NCBI RefSeq assembly: GCF_024586455.1
Contig: NC_065919.1
Location: forward strand, 17,168,017-17,232,016
Source: Bactrocera neohumeralis
Lineage: Eukaryota > Arthropoda > Insecta > Diptera > Tephritidae
Length of the DNA stretch: 64,000 nucleotides
Direction of reading: 5' to 3'
Shown here: piece by piece, positions 12,040 to 22,848 of the stretch
How the letters are laid out: the number at the start of each line of letters is the position of its first letter
Numbering within the stretch: the first letter of the stretch is position 1
The notes under the pieces: model-generated
What the model was told of the DNA's origin: nothing
What the model saw: only the letters and a program-made list of their open reading frames with translations
The model's database searches: none
Program-made: the position numbers and the translations under genes

Positions 12040-12860
12040 AACTTGGGTTCCATGGTCCGAAGAAAAGAAGCTCACGTAGTTATCAAAGATCTTGTGAAAA
12101 TCTAGTTCCGGTTTTTAATAATATATGGTGTCTCGAAGTATGATTCACGGCCTCGACTTTAGTAAGTTGAAGTAGAAGTAAAGCTCGCTATAAAAGTTTG
12201 ATCTTATGAAGATCTACATAGATTCATGGTGTACAAAATATATCACATAACCTGGAAGGTCGTGGGGGCATGGTATGGTATGGGTATGCTAGAAAAAATG
12301 AGCATTCGGAAGGCATTAACGGATGACTCTGGGTCTTGGGTTTAGTAAGCTGAACTTTGGGTTGGATGGTCCGATGTATAGTTCAGTATATAATTAGCAA
12401 TGAACTTATAAAGAACTAATCCGGTTTCTAATGAAAAAAGCTCTCACGAAATATAATTCCACCTTATTAGTCATATATTACGTAACCAGTAACTAAGTGA
12501 TGAAATATCGTAGAAGAAATAAGGTTTCCGTAAATGTTAACGGACAACTCTCGACACTTGGGATTACTAAAGTACACTGCGAGTTCGATGATCCGTAGGA
12601 GAGTTATTATGTATATAGTTAACAAAGATCTTATGTAGACCTGGATCCGGATTTTAATGATAAAAATGATCTCGAAGTATATTTCCATATACCAGCCATA
12701 TATCACGTAACTGGGAACAACGATAATTCGTGGAATGAAGAACAAATGGTTTTCTGAAGACGTTGAAGTATGTCTCTCGGTCTTGAGTTTGCTCCATTGC
12801 ACCATGAGTTCGATGGTACGAAAGTTAGTTATAGTATAATAAGTCGTTATCAAAAATTTT
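12040..12860. repeat. Degenerate ~225-bp tandem repeat (satellite-like)
   Basis: At least three diverged units. Landmark words recur in the same order: atggtccga / ggatggtccga / gatgatccg / gatggtacg at about 12052, 12365, 12587 and 12810; aaagatcttgtg / gaacttataaag / aaagatcttatg at about 12085, 12405 and 12629; ctcgaagtat or ctcacgaaatat at about 12132, 12442 and 12671; and atatatcacgtaac-type words at about 12237, 12472 and 12702. The last two intervals are about 222-230 bp. The first is longer (~315 bp), as if it contains an extra partial unit near 12200. No coding sense. Confidence 0.7.
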
Positions 12861-12864
12861 CCTC

Positions 12865-14265
12865 GCTTTGTGGATTTCAGTGAACTACGAAATATATGTA
12901 TGAACAGAAAAGCATTAATTTTTCACTTGAAAACTTTCAAAAATGTCAGTAATATATCTTCTTCGTACTTTACCAGCCTACAGCTTTGTAATCGCTTACT
13001 GTTTCAGGCCCTGAGAGCAGAAATAGATAGTGATCAGATCAAAAAACGGACACATTTACGTTGGTCAACTATATCTGAATTTATCAAACTTTTTTGCACT
13101 AAACTCGAATAGTCTTTACATTCCAAAGAATGAAACGCGATAACTTAAATAACAACCGCTAAGCCTCCAAGTTCGGTAATATTGCAGTCTTGCAACTGCC
13201 AACTGAAGCCTTTAGATTCGAATTTGAGACGAAAAGAAGTAGCGTTTTCGGATAACTGTTCTTATTGACTCTGATCGTTAAGATGATAAACGCGTAATAT
13301 ATTCCTTAAATAATGCTAAAAGTTTTCAAAAAGGCCTAGGCTACTTATTCGTACATAACAGGTTTGAGAGAACTGAGTACCTTAAGAAAATACTTATTCC
13401 TGCTTATTCCAGAACACTACTATACCGTTCTTACTTGCTAGTACTTGCGCTTTTCGCTTAAAATACCCTTACACGAAATTTATGCTTTGCTGACTCAAGG
13501 AGCTTCCGTTGCTAAATGTATATGCACTCATTTGAATGGGTGATAATTTCTGGCTCTGCATTCATGCTACCAGCACCTAACGTAGCAACTAAACATGCAT
13601 GTAATCGCCTACCTATTTTCCCCTCTTCGTTTGCCTGTAATCACATTTCAATTCAATACCACCTTATCATCCACAGATCACCTACTTACACTCACTTACG
13701 GCCATTTCTGAGCGCTTACTCAGCCATAATGATATAATTAAGTGCAGTGCTGGTGCAGTGGTAGCTATCAATTTGCGTTTATGCCGCAGCATTAACATGA
13801 AATATGCATGCATGTGTGCGTGTGTGTATGTGTTGTAAATAATTCGAACTATTGATCGCTGTTGAGTTGCTCCCAAATGGGTTTTAGCAACTTTCTTCCA
13901 GCTTTAATATTCTTTACTACGTTTACGCTTACTATTCGTGTTGTTGTTGTTGTTGTTGTTGTTGTTTTATTATTGAAATTATACTATTCTTCTTGCCGAA
14001 TGCATGCGTGACATTTTGTACAGCATGCATGGCCGTAAGTTTCACGATATCGTCCACACAAGCAAACATATGCGCACCTGACACGCTGGGTTACTCATAC
14101 GCCCGGTTGGCATTATTGCTTGCACGCCTTGTACTTAAGTAGTAAGTAGTTTTTACTTACTTTCGCAGTTCTATGTATGTCTCCTTGTGTAGTTTCTTGT
14201 GCAAGTAGTTTAATTTTATTTATTTTGCACTCGAAACTTCGCCTATTATTGAAAGTTTTTTTCCC
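12865..14265. other. Non-coding stretch with microsatellite
   Basis: No gene recognised. The notable item is a (GTT)n tract near 13940-13966. Further tracts of (TG)n character lie near 13815-13835. Confidence 0.5.
13939..13967. repeat. (GTT)n microsatellite
   Basis: About eight to nine perfect GTT units. Confidence 0.9.
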
Positions 14266-14268
14266 TTC

Positions 14269-14681
14269 TATACCCTGGACAGGGTAGGTTGGTCGCGAAC
14301 TTTGTATAAACACGAATTAGTCTCTCAGTTTTTGAGTTATCGAACTGCAACTTTGAACACGCCTTTTTCGTTCTAAGAAGCTACTCATTTGTCAGAACGG
14401 CTGGCATCGGATCACTGTAGCGCATAGCTGCCATACAAACTGATTGCTCAAAATCTAGTCCTTATAAGGAAAACTTTTTTCTTTGATAAGATATCTTCAC
14501 GAAACTTTGCATGAATCATTGTCCAAATCTATGATACAATCTCCGAAAAAACACTTCAGAACGGATCACCATAGCATATAGGTGATATATAAACAGATTG
14601 TTAGAAATCAAGTGTCTGTATGGACAACTTTTTTATTCGCAAAGGGTATTATCGCTTCGGCGCAACTAAAGTTAGCATTTT
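14269..14681 (+). mobile_element. Helitron-like non-autonomous repeat B, copy 1
   Basis: Starts with tataccctggac/agggta, a short palindromic 5' end at 14269-14286. It ends with aagggtattat followed by a hairpin (cttcgg...ctaaag, 14655-14671) and gttagc. In between are the words gccatacaaactgattg, gatatcttcacgaaac and acaatctccgaa, which recur in the copy at 39.8-40.3 kb. The arrangement (5' word with an inverted counterpart just inside a 3' terminal hairpin, no ORF) matches Helentron-associated/DINE-like elements of flies. The class assignment is inference. Confidence 0.65.
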
Positions 14682-14684
14682 TCT

Positions 14685-15095
14685 TCATTCCTTTTTTCGT
14701 TTTGCCCTACTTTTTCCCCATGCACTATTATTATGATATTTCCCTTATTTTGGCATACTCTCCTCAAATGCATTTGAATTTTTTCTTCACCACAAGTGAC
14801 TTTTTCATGCATATGCTTGTTCGCTATTGAAATTATATGCCCATGAAATTTGATGTGCCATTCAGCTTCAATTTTCCTAACGGTAATTTCACTTAAGTTA
14901 AAATTTTTTTGGTTTTAGTTTTGGGTGCCTCACAAGATTAGTGAGTATTGTGTGCTTGAAATTGTTATTGGTAGCATATTTTCGTGGATTAGCAGTCGAA
15001 TTGCAAGCGGCAGCTGCTTTTTGGGTATTAGATTTAAAAATTTCATAATTCCAATAGCAAAAGTTACGGCTAATATTGCAGGGTAGACCACGAAA
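14685..15095. other. Non-coding stretch, nothing recognised
   Basis: AT-rich; the open frames here are short and not recognised. Confidence 0.5.
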
Positions 15096-15165
15096 ATGCA
15101 CACAGGTTAGGTTAGGTTAATCTGGTGGGCCAATAAGCCACGCATAGACTAGTTTGGTTCTTTGT

Positions 15166-15773
15166 GGTAACAGATGGAAATCAGCCTGGAAATCCAACGC
15201 AGGATTGCTCTTGCCAACAGGTGCTACTTCGGACTGAGTGGGCAATTGAAAAGTAAAGTCCTCTCTCGACGAACAAAAGCTAAACTCTATAAGTCGCTCA
15301 TAATTCCCGTCCTGCTATATGGTGCAGAGGCTTGGGCGATGACAGCAACCGATGAGTCGACGTTACGAGTTTTCGAGAGAAAAATTCTGCGAAAGATTTA
15401 TGGTCCTTTGCGCATTGGCCACGGCGAATATCGCATCCGATGGAACGATGAGCTGTACGAGATATATGACGACATTGACATAGTTCAGCGAATTAAAAGA
15501 CAGCGGCTATGCTGGCTAGGTCATGTTGTCCGGATGGATGAAAACACTCCAGCTCTGAAAGTATTCGACGCAGTACCCGCCGGGGGAAGCAGAGGAAGAG
15601 GAAGACCTCCACTCCGTTGGAAGGACCAAGTGGAGAAGGACCTGGCTTCGCTTGGAATATCCAATTGGCGCCACGCAGCGAAAAGAAGAAACGACTGGCG
15701 CGCTGTTGTTAACTCGGCTATAATCGCGTAAGCGGTGTCTACGCCAATTAAGAAGAAGAAGGTAACAGATGGA
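15166..15773 (+). mobile_element. RTE LINE, 5'-truncated copy with 13-bp target-site duplication
   Basis: Plus-strand 3' end of the main RTE family, positions 15179-15760, flanked by a perfect 13-bp direct repeat ggtaacagatgga at 15166-15178 and 15761-15773. It is 5'-truncated in the RT thumb region and ends in the family tail gtctacgccaatt plus an (AAG)n-type 3' end. It carries the least damaged coding stretch of this family in the window. It lies inside the 3' end of the older minus-strand LINE. The intact frame and perfect duplication suggest a comparatively recent insertion. Confidence 0.93.
15174..15731 (+). pseudogene. RTE reverse transcriptase C-terminal fragment, 185 codons, open
   Basis: An uninterrupted frame covering the C-terminal part of an RTE reverse transcriptase. 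Residues ~5-35 are LEIQRRIALANRCYFGLSG (RT thumb side). Then come SRRTKAKLYKSLIIPVLLYG and EAW; FERKILRKIYGPLRIGHGEY and RIRWNDELYE; RIKRQRLCWLGHVVRMDENT; the glycine/arginine-rich linker GGSRGRGRPPLRWKDQVEKD; and the family C-terminus NWRHAAKRRNDWRAVVNSA. The catalytic YADD region and the endonuclease are absent because the insertion is 5'-truncated, so no enzyme activity is expected. The apparent start codon (15174) lies in the duplicated target site, not in the element; it is fortuitous. Confidence 0.9.
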
Positions 15774-15791
15774 GTTCACTTGCTAAATCCA

Positions 15792-16193
15792 AGAGGAAGC
15801 AGTGGCGTAGCTACAACTTCGGGCGCCCGGGGCCAAGGATATTCTGCCGCCCCCCTTTAACTGCGTACCTACAAGTTTCATGAGGTGGTTCGAACAAAAG
15901 TGAATTTTTACAAAATACCCTCGATATTAAGTATATAAAATTTAGGAACTAGAAGCCACGCATAATCGGAAGTTCCACAATTCTCACAATACGGTTTTTG
16001 AGGAAATTGATAGCAAATTTACAAGACATCTTATTAAAAAGTCTTAGAAAAAACCCATTTTGTAAACTTTTGACACACTTTGCAGGAATTTTTGCCCGAA
16101 TTAGAGTTTTTAAATACCATTTTGCCGCCCCCAAGACGTTGCGCCGGGGCGACGGCCCCCTTCGCTCCCCCTAGCTACGCCACTGAGAGGAAG
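15792..16193. mobile_element. hAT-type MITE with 8-bp TSD and 14-bp TIRs
   Basis: Element body 15800-16185 (386 bp). Terminal inverted repeats are perfect over 14 bp: cagtggcgtagcta at 15800-15813 and tagctacgccactg at 16172-16185. The flanking direct repeat agaggaag (15792-15799 and 16186-16193) is a perfect 8-bp target-site duplication. CAGTGGCG-type ends and an 8-bp duplication are characteristic of the hAT superfamily. Internal sequence has no transposase, with GC-rich subterminal regions (cgcccgggg / ccccc) around an AT-rich centre. Non-autonomous, inserted in the minus-strand LINE 3' region. Confidence 0.95.
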
Positions 16194-17179
16194 AGTCATC
16201 GTCTGAGATGCCTGCGCTTGACGCGAATTTTAACAGATTCTGCGCCCTCATTGTCGATACCTCCTCCAGTGTATCATACTGTAGGCACCCCAGAAGCTTA
16301 CAGTGTAGTCTGGCCAATGCGGGACAAGTGACCCTAGACCCGCTTGCGATGCCCAGCTATAGCTAGTAGTCTGTAGACACCTTCCCGTTATTAAGATGGC
16401 AATGTTGTCCGCATAAGCTACTATCTGACTTCTTCAGTTATTTTAGCGTCTTTCCATTCTGATCTTATCCTTCTAGAGGTCAAAAGGCTTCTGATCCAGC
16501 GTTGAATAGCAGGATCAGCACCTATTGACTGGAAACTGTTCAGAATAGAATCCGTAGAGACGTTGTTGAACGCTCCAGAAATATCCAGGAATACTTCAAG
16601 AGAGCCCTTTCGATATTAAATCCCAGTGTATGGAGTGCAGTCTCTACTGATCTTCACTTCGTATATACGTGCTGCGTCTTGGACCAGCTTCCAAGTTTAA
16701 GTTTGTAGGTCTAAGCTCTTTAGAGTATTTTAGGTTGTTCCGACCTGCCTGCGATACTACTGGTACTACCCTAGTCTCTCTCCATGAGTGTGGTACATAA
16801 CTGAACTTCAAGCATCCCCTAAAAATCGCCTTTAAGCAATTCATGAATAGACTTAGTGCATTCTGCAGCACTGCTGGAATGATTCCGTCCGTACCGGGAG
16901 ATTTGTATGGGTCGAATTCGCGGATTACCTATTCTATTTTATTCTCTGTAAAGATGTGTACGGAAACGTTGACTGCACTATTCCCTTCGCAGCTAGGACT
17001 TACTACGTCCTCACAGCCTAGAAAGTGCACACTGACTAGCTCTTCAAATGAGTCCTGGCAGTTGTCCGTCCACTCTCCGCTACTCCTGCGAATTAGACCG
17101 GGCGAGGCGGGGCTTTTGGATAATAGTTTCCTAAGTCTCGCCATCTCCTGGGCTGTAAAATCTCCCACACCTGATTGAG

Positions 17180-18595
17180 AAAAGAGATCAAAAAACTATT
17201 AAAAAAACGTTACCGAAAGGTTTCAGATTCTCAGACTGATAAAGCTGGACTAAACCAAAGATCTGCTTGATTTTTTATCTTGTAATTTTGTTTTATTATT
17301 TCCAAAATTTTTTCTTTCAGCTTTAATCGTTGATTGCCGACAGAACTTCTTCGTTTTAGTATAATCTTCTTCAAAAGTCCTAAAGATTCGAATTCTCCGG
17401 TTAAAATTTAAAGATTTCTTGAAGTTTTTCAACGTTGCTTCGACACCAGACTTTTTAACTCTTTCATATCACTACACTTCCTTCTTTATTTCCTCTTTTC
17501 GATACTACGGTACCATCTCATAGGTTTTTCATTGCTTCTGTCTTGAGCATATGTCTACCGCTCAAACTGGATGCGATTTTGTTTAAGCAGTCTTTGCCTT
17601 TCAGTTTTAATTTTTTAAAATTTAATTCAAAATTCAGCTTTTCCGTATAACTCACGAATCCTGGTACATTGAGGTTTGCGCTTAGAAACCGTATACTAGT
17701 AAGAACACATCTTTTTTTCATCTTATCTGAAATGCCAATAACCCAATTGTAGACTGCCCTCGGCAAATATTTGAGCACCTCGCTCAACTTGGTTTTGTAT
17801 ACCTTGTCACCTGAGCAGCCACTGCTATGCGTTCAGCATTTCTTACTTCAACGTTTCCTTTAAATACCGAAATTCCGACATATGAAAGGAGCAAGGAGAA
17901 TAAAGAATTTCTCAAACAACACCCTTGCTACTCCATGCCGTTTAAATTTTTATCCTCTATTGCCTTTACCCTTTCTTAAGTCTTTGCTTTCATAGCGCTT
18001 TGCATAGTTTCTTTTGTGTGTTCGAGCTTCGGAAAATTTATTCACTTTCTCTTTGTAATGGCAATGCAGTTTTCTTGCTCTGATTCGCAATTTGACACCG
18101 CCTAGCTTTGTGCACTGGATCCACCTTCCTTCCTTGTCACTGCACACGTCTCATCTTTCGTGTACTCATGTGTTACGAGTACATAGTAGAATGTTTGACA
18201 AAGCGTGCTTCCTTATGCTGTCGCTACTGTTGCCTTTTACTCCTTTTCGTAGGTGGGTATCTTGGCATCTCGACGCCTTCACATTTGATTTTTCGCGTTG
18301 AAGTGTATAGTACATATGTATGTAGACAATTTTGGCTATTTTCCAAAAATATCGAGTATTAATATTCAAATACAGGAGATTGTACCTCGCTCACCAAAGC
18401 ATCAGGAGCACCCACATCAATAATGATTCGCCAGAAGCTTTGGTAGCTTCGTGGGTTGGTTCCTATGCATTCAACTTAGCATGGACCTCGTACCAAGTAA
18501 CTGGTCTCAAAAGAAGATTGTGAAAATCGACTGTACCAGTTACCCCAGCTACGATTTCCTATTCTTATCTGTACAAGACAACAAAACTGGTATTA
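17180..18595. other. Non-coding stretch, no gene recognised
   Basis: AT-rich; open frames are short and without recognised domains. The part from about 18400 to 18600 precedes the mariner remnant and could contain its decayed 5' part, but this is not supported by motifs. Confidence 0.5.
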
Positions 18596-18599
18596 AAAA

Positions 18600-19093
18600 G
18601 TTGGAGGCTACCCATAATCAGTGTCTCATATGTCAACTGAATGTGTACATCATATCATTTACGAATATTTGGGCATACGAAAGCTCTGTGCAAAGTGAGA
18701 GTCGCGTGTGCTCACTTTTCTCCCAAAACAATGACGAGTTCATCATTCGGAACAGTGTTTGGAGATGTTCAAACGTAGTAAACATGAGTTTTTGCGTGGT
18801 TATGTGACAAACAATGAAGCATTGCTCCATTATTTCACTCCGAAGTCCAATCGACAGTCATCCGAGTCCAGTCCAACGATGAATCCGCTCCAAACCTTAT
18901 AGCGTATGTATTTAAGAATGTGCATGGAATAATTTTTATTCGCTTCCCTGAAAATGGAGTGACCATCAATAGCGACTATTAATCGCGTTACTGAACCGCT
19001 TGAAGCACGAAATCGATGAGATGTGATCGCATTTGAAGAAAAAGAAACCGTTCTATCACTAAAAAAATAATGAACCGTGTCACAAGTCAGTAA
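18600..19093 (+). mobile_element. DD34D-type mariner remnant, left part (split by RTE)
   Basis: Transposase blocks on the plus strand: STECVHHIIYEYLGIRKLCA near 18635-18695 (family: S.E.V..IIHEYL.MRKLCAKWVP); SEQCLEMFKRSK near 18750-18785; VTNNEALLHYFTPKSNRQSS near 18800-18860 (family: VTMDETWLHHFTPESNRQS; the first catalytic Asp is replaced by Asn); LKKKKPF near 19035; and NNEPCHKSV near 19070-19090 (family: DNAPCHKSV, second catalytic Asp lost). The sequence stops at 19091 in CHKSV and resumes at 20505 after an RTE insertion. Several frameshifts and stops occur. The 5' end is truncated or unrecognisable. Confidence 0.85.
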
Positions 19094-20516
19094 ATTTTCT
19101 TTTTTAATGGCGTAGACACCGCTTACGTGGCTATAACCGAGTTAACTGCAGGGTTACAATCGTTTCTTCTTTTAGCAATTTGGCGCCAATTCGAGACAAC
19201 AAGTGCAGCCAGGTCCTTCTCCACCTGGCCTTTCCAATAGAGTGATTTATAGAGTTTGGTCTTTGTTCGTCGAGAGAGGACTTTACTTCTCAATTGCCTA
19301 CTCAGTCCGCAGTAGCACTTGTTGGCAAGAATTATACTGCGTTGGTGTTTTTGATGGTGTTAATACTGGTTCCAAGATAGCCGAAATTATTTACGACTAT
19401 GAAATTATGACTGTCAACAGTGACGTTGGAGCCAAGTCGCGACTGCGACGACTGTTTTTTTGATGACAGGAGATATGTATTTCGTCTTGCCTATTTGCTT
19501 TGCTTCCTTATCCAATCTGAAGACAGCAGAACTAACTAATGACTAATGAATAACTCTCGATTCAGCTCTGCAGATCGAATTATTTGCTCCACCAGTAGAT
19601 CAAAGAAGTCGCACGATAAGGAGTCGCCTAGTCTGAAACCTCGTTTGGTATCGAACGGCTAGGAGAGGTTCATCCCGAAAAGCTTGAAAATCGACTAAGA
19701 GGTGGTGTATGTCGATTCTCTTTCCACGGGTCTTTTCCAAGATTTGGCGTATGGTGAATATCTGGTCAGTTGTTGATTTGGCAGGCCTGCAGTCACACTG
19801 ATAAGGCCGAATCAGTTTGTTGACGGTGGGCTTTAATATTTCACACAAAACGCTCGATAGGACCTTATATGCAATGTTGAGGAGACTTATCCCACGGTAG
19901 TTGGCGCAGATTGTGAGATCTCCCTTTTTGTGGATTGAGCAGAGCACACTTAAATTCCAATCGACCATATTCCTACAAAGAAGCTGATGCATGCTTCTTA
20001 TCAGTTTTTCGCCGGCGTATTTGAATAGCTCGGCCGGCAATCCATCGGCCCCGCCGCTCTGTTGTTCTTCAGACGAGAAATTGCTATTCGAACTTCTTCA
20101 TGGTCGAGCAAAGAAACGTCTTCTCCATCGTCATCGATTGAGGAATCGGGTTCGACATATTCTGTTGTTATGCTTACACTACCGTTCAGCAGGCTAGAGG
20201 AATGTTCCCTCCATAATTTTTGTATGCTCTGGGCATCGGTATCCGAGGCCGTTGTTTTGAGTTTTTTTACTTTGGCGGATTCTAAACCCAGCGCACAATT
20301 CTGTGGAGGGGATGTTTCGTCTTCTCACTTTAGCTCGCCTTCAAACGGATGTGTGTTGGCTATCCAGATTATACATGGGCAAAGAACACAAGTCGTGAGC
20401 TGCTTTAGCCATATGTAAAATAATCGTTTCTGGCCACTCCCAAGCGAATGGCAATCAGAGGACTTTTCTCAATTGCGTGAACTTCTACACATGGCTCCAT
20501 CCTCCAAGTCAGTGAA
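19083..20516 (-). mobile_element. RTE LINE copy nested in mariner, with TSD
   Basis: Minus-strand RTE insertion, body roughly 19094-20504. Its 3' end (family tail next to the gtctacgccatt motif) is at 19096-19120 and its 5' leader (start ggatggagccatgtg) ends at 20504. The direct repeat caagtcagt at 19083-19091 and 20505-20513 (about 12 bp if one mismatch is allowed) brackets it and belongs to the mariner sequence. The copy is internally deleted: leader, then sequence leading into the RT core at 20040-19680 and the C-terminal part at 19330-19120, but no endonuclease. The region 19340-19600 is badly decayed. Confidence 0.9.
19600..20055 (-). pseudogene. RTE reverse transcriptase core fragment
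   Basis: Minus-strand open frame of about 146 codons with the N-terminal RT domain blocks in order: GLPAELFKYAGEKLIRSMHQ; DWNLSVLCSIHKKGDLTICA; NYRGISLLNIAYKVLSSVLC; PTVNKLIRPYQC (family: G.YQCGFRPGKST, here CDCRPAKST); TTDQIFTIRQILEKTRGKRI; and DIHHLLVDFQAF (motif A region, family LFVDYKAAFD, damaged). The motif order matches RTE-clade elements. The YADD motif and thumb are lost through the decayed segment beyond 19600. It is not functional. Confidence 0.9.
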
Positions 20517-20842
20517 TACGATGGCAAAAATCCATGAATTGAGTTTCGTATTGTTTCCGCATCCACCATATACCCCAGCTCTGGACCCCTGCGACTATTT
20601 CCTATTCTCAGATGTGAAAAAATTGCTCACTGAGAAGAAATTTTCGTCGAATGTAGAGGTGATTACCGAAACTGAGGCCCATTTTGAAGCAAAGAAAGCA
20701 ACTATCGAAAAGTTGCAGGGTCACTATAATCAATGTATATCACCTTTGAAGGGAACTATGTTGAATAAAAAAACGAATTTTGCAAAAAAAAAATGTGTTT
20801 AGATATGTTAGGCCGAGAAATTTTCAATTAAGCTGTTATATG
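20505..20842 (+). mobile_element. DD34D-type mariner remnant, right part
   Basis: Continuation of the transposase interrupted at 19091: KSVNTMAKIHELSFVLFPHP then PYTPALDPCDYFLFSDVKKL (third catalytic Asp kept in CDYFLFS, near 20592) and LLTEKKFSSNVEVITETEAH, to the degraded C-terminus KLQGHYNQCIS near 20710-20750. An open frame of 109 codons spans 20473-20802, but its first residues come from the RTE leader. A degenerate 3' inverted-repeat end (gaaattttcaatta) lies at about 20817-20832; its partner-type sequence is the 5' end of the mariner at 52.08 kb. Confidence 0.85.
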
Positions 20843-20844
20843 TG

Positions 20845-22720
20845 TATTAAGCTTCGGATTTCAGCTTGTGCACAATGAAAGCTTCCCGTTCTAAAATGAT
20901 GTTCTGATCTCACTGCTTTAATATTCATTTCTCTTTTACTATTTTATAATAAATCATTTTTTTTTCTATATTTTAATTGTTTTTGTAGGCTTCATACTAT
21001 TTTCCTTGTGCAGCTGTTATGCTTTCGCCCCAAACTCCAACGCAGCCACTAATAAGAAGCTCAAATGAGTTTTCCCACTCATTCATTTCATATTATGCTT
21101 TACAGTCTAGACACACTCACACACATACTTAGACTCACACCCACATGTTCTTTTGTTTAAGCTGAGCCAGTAGCCTGTCTGCGTGCATGCGCATGTGCTG
21201 CCGCATTAAAGATTAACAGCTTGCCAGTATGCCAGTGATGCATTTAATCTGCTGCATTTTTGAGAGCTTTCAAAGCAAATAAGAATCTCCATTCATTGCT
21301 TTTCAAATTTTTTTTCTCTCCGCAAATTTTTACCGGCATTTCTTATTTTCTACTAAAGCGCTTTAATTTCTCTCTGCTTTTGTATGCCGTCGATTTTTAA
21401 GCATGTGAGCTAGCGCTTTTGTTGTTGTACATTTTGCTTAATCTTCAAATACTTTTTCCATGCCTTTCATTAGCAATACATTATCCACTTATGTGTTGCA
21501 CATGTACACACACACACACACACACACACATGAGCACTAGCGCACAAAGCGTGCATTGCAATTCTTATTGGATGAAGTGTGGGTGTTTTGTATGTGTATG
21601 TGTATGTGAGCTGTAGTGCTGGTGTACCGTTAGCGCACAAAGCCTCCGCAATGCCTTTGCAGCTACTTTACAGTTATTAAGTACACATACTATATATGGT
21701 TGGATGTGTGTGTTGCTCCTTAGTCAACGCCGACTGTCGATTGAATTAGTGGCTTTCGTTTATTTTGCCGTTGGCGTGCTATTTTGCCGGTCGTGGCAAT
21801 AAGCAGCTGTCCCAACCACTCATCAGTTTATCTCGTCGCCCTGACAAACACATAAACATACTTCCCGCTCGTCAGCCATTTCTGCACTTTTCCCATCCAT
21901 CCATCCATCCAGTCAGTTAGCCATCTATCTATCTAACTATCCGCTCATACGAGTCCAATGGCTATTCATCTCTCCGACCAAGCATCCGTCCAGCGCATCC
22001 GTTGCTGTTTGCTAGTGCTTCCTTTCTTCGTTTATTTGGTTTTCTCTCGTCCACGTTTTTTCTTCTCATTTCAAAGGTTTCGTTCTTCTTATTGCCGCAG
22101 TTCTATCCTAGTTTTGTTGCCATGTTCAACGTTTTCTTTGATGCATCAACTGCACTTTGTTGATTTTTCTAATAGTCCGACCGTGTATTTTTCTATCTCT
22201 CCCTCTCTTCGAAGTCTTTGTGTGGGTGTGTTTGCGATTTCCCTGCACCGCACATCCTTTTACTGTGCTAACTTTGTAGAATATTGTGTTCTACAAGTAG
22301 TCAACCAACCGTTTGCTTGCTGGTCATTCCATTCCATTTCATCCATTTATTCATCCATACGTTTATCCATCTAAATAAGTGAATCTAGACACATATATAG
22401 GTGTACTTTTTATACTTAAACATTTGTATCATTTTTGCTTTCAGCTGCTTACTTACCGTAGCCCAGTGGTGTTATCTCGATTGGTCATAATTTTATTGTA
22501 GCCCTTTTACTGCGTCGACCAATTAAAACTGACAATCGGATATTATTCGCGAGAAAGCTCATTTTATTTTTCCTCAAATGCGACCTTGAAATGGTCCGCA
22601 ACAATTTTTGAATAAACTAGATGGCTTGAAATAACAAATAGCATGGTAGAACCTACCTCTTTCGTAGTAATTGAAACAAAAGACCTCATACCGATTCCGC
22701 AAAGATGTTTGTTTGAGACA
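20845..22720. other. Non-coding stretch rich in simple sequence
   Basis: No gene recognised. It contains a (CA)n tract, ccatc repeats near 21892-21913 and long pyrimidine-rich stretches at 21.3-22.4 kb. The 138-codon frame at 21958-22374 is built from Ser/Phe/Leu-rich translation of pyrimidine-rich DNA and has no domain. Confidence 0.55.
21504..21530. repeat. (AC)n microsatellite
   Basis: About 13 uninterrupted AC units. Confidence 0.95.
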
Positions 22721-22848
22721 GTTTCACTACCTGTTGCATTTTCCTGAGCACTGAGCCCAAAAGTCTATGCAATTTATTAGAACTGAGGTCTGTAGTGTGC
22801 TGTGTTGCATTTTCTCTTTTCTTAAATAGTTAAGACCATCGAGGACTC

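Larger units (their letters stand above)
15100..17178 (-). mobile_element. I/R1-group LINE, minus strand, interrupted by two younger insertions
   Basis: Minus-strand reverse transcriptase of an I/R1-type LINE. Blocks from N- to C-terminal side: a partly open frame GDFTAQEMARLRKLLS near 17120-17168; FDPYKSPGTDGIIPAVLQNA near 16861-16918; a FRGCLKFSYVPHSWRETRVV block near 16765-16825 (family: CL..GYIP..W...VV); LRPTNL-like block near 16700; a VFLDISGAFNNV block near 16570-16605 (catalytic motif A); and VAYADNIAILITG at about 16384-16421. The last is motif C, normally YADD, here YADN, so catalysis is lost. The 3' untranslated end with aacctaacctaacc reaches about 15100. Flanking sequence is continuous across both insertions (gatgga|gttcac and agaggaag|agtcatc), showing that the LINE was there first. 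Confidence 0.75.

Noticed and set aside
21958..22374. 138-codon open frame on the plus strand
   Set aside because: Ser/Phe/Leu-rich translation of pyrimidine-rich DNA next to ccatc repeats; no domain and no supporting context.
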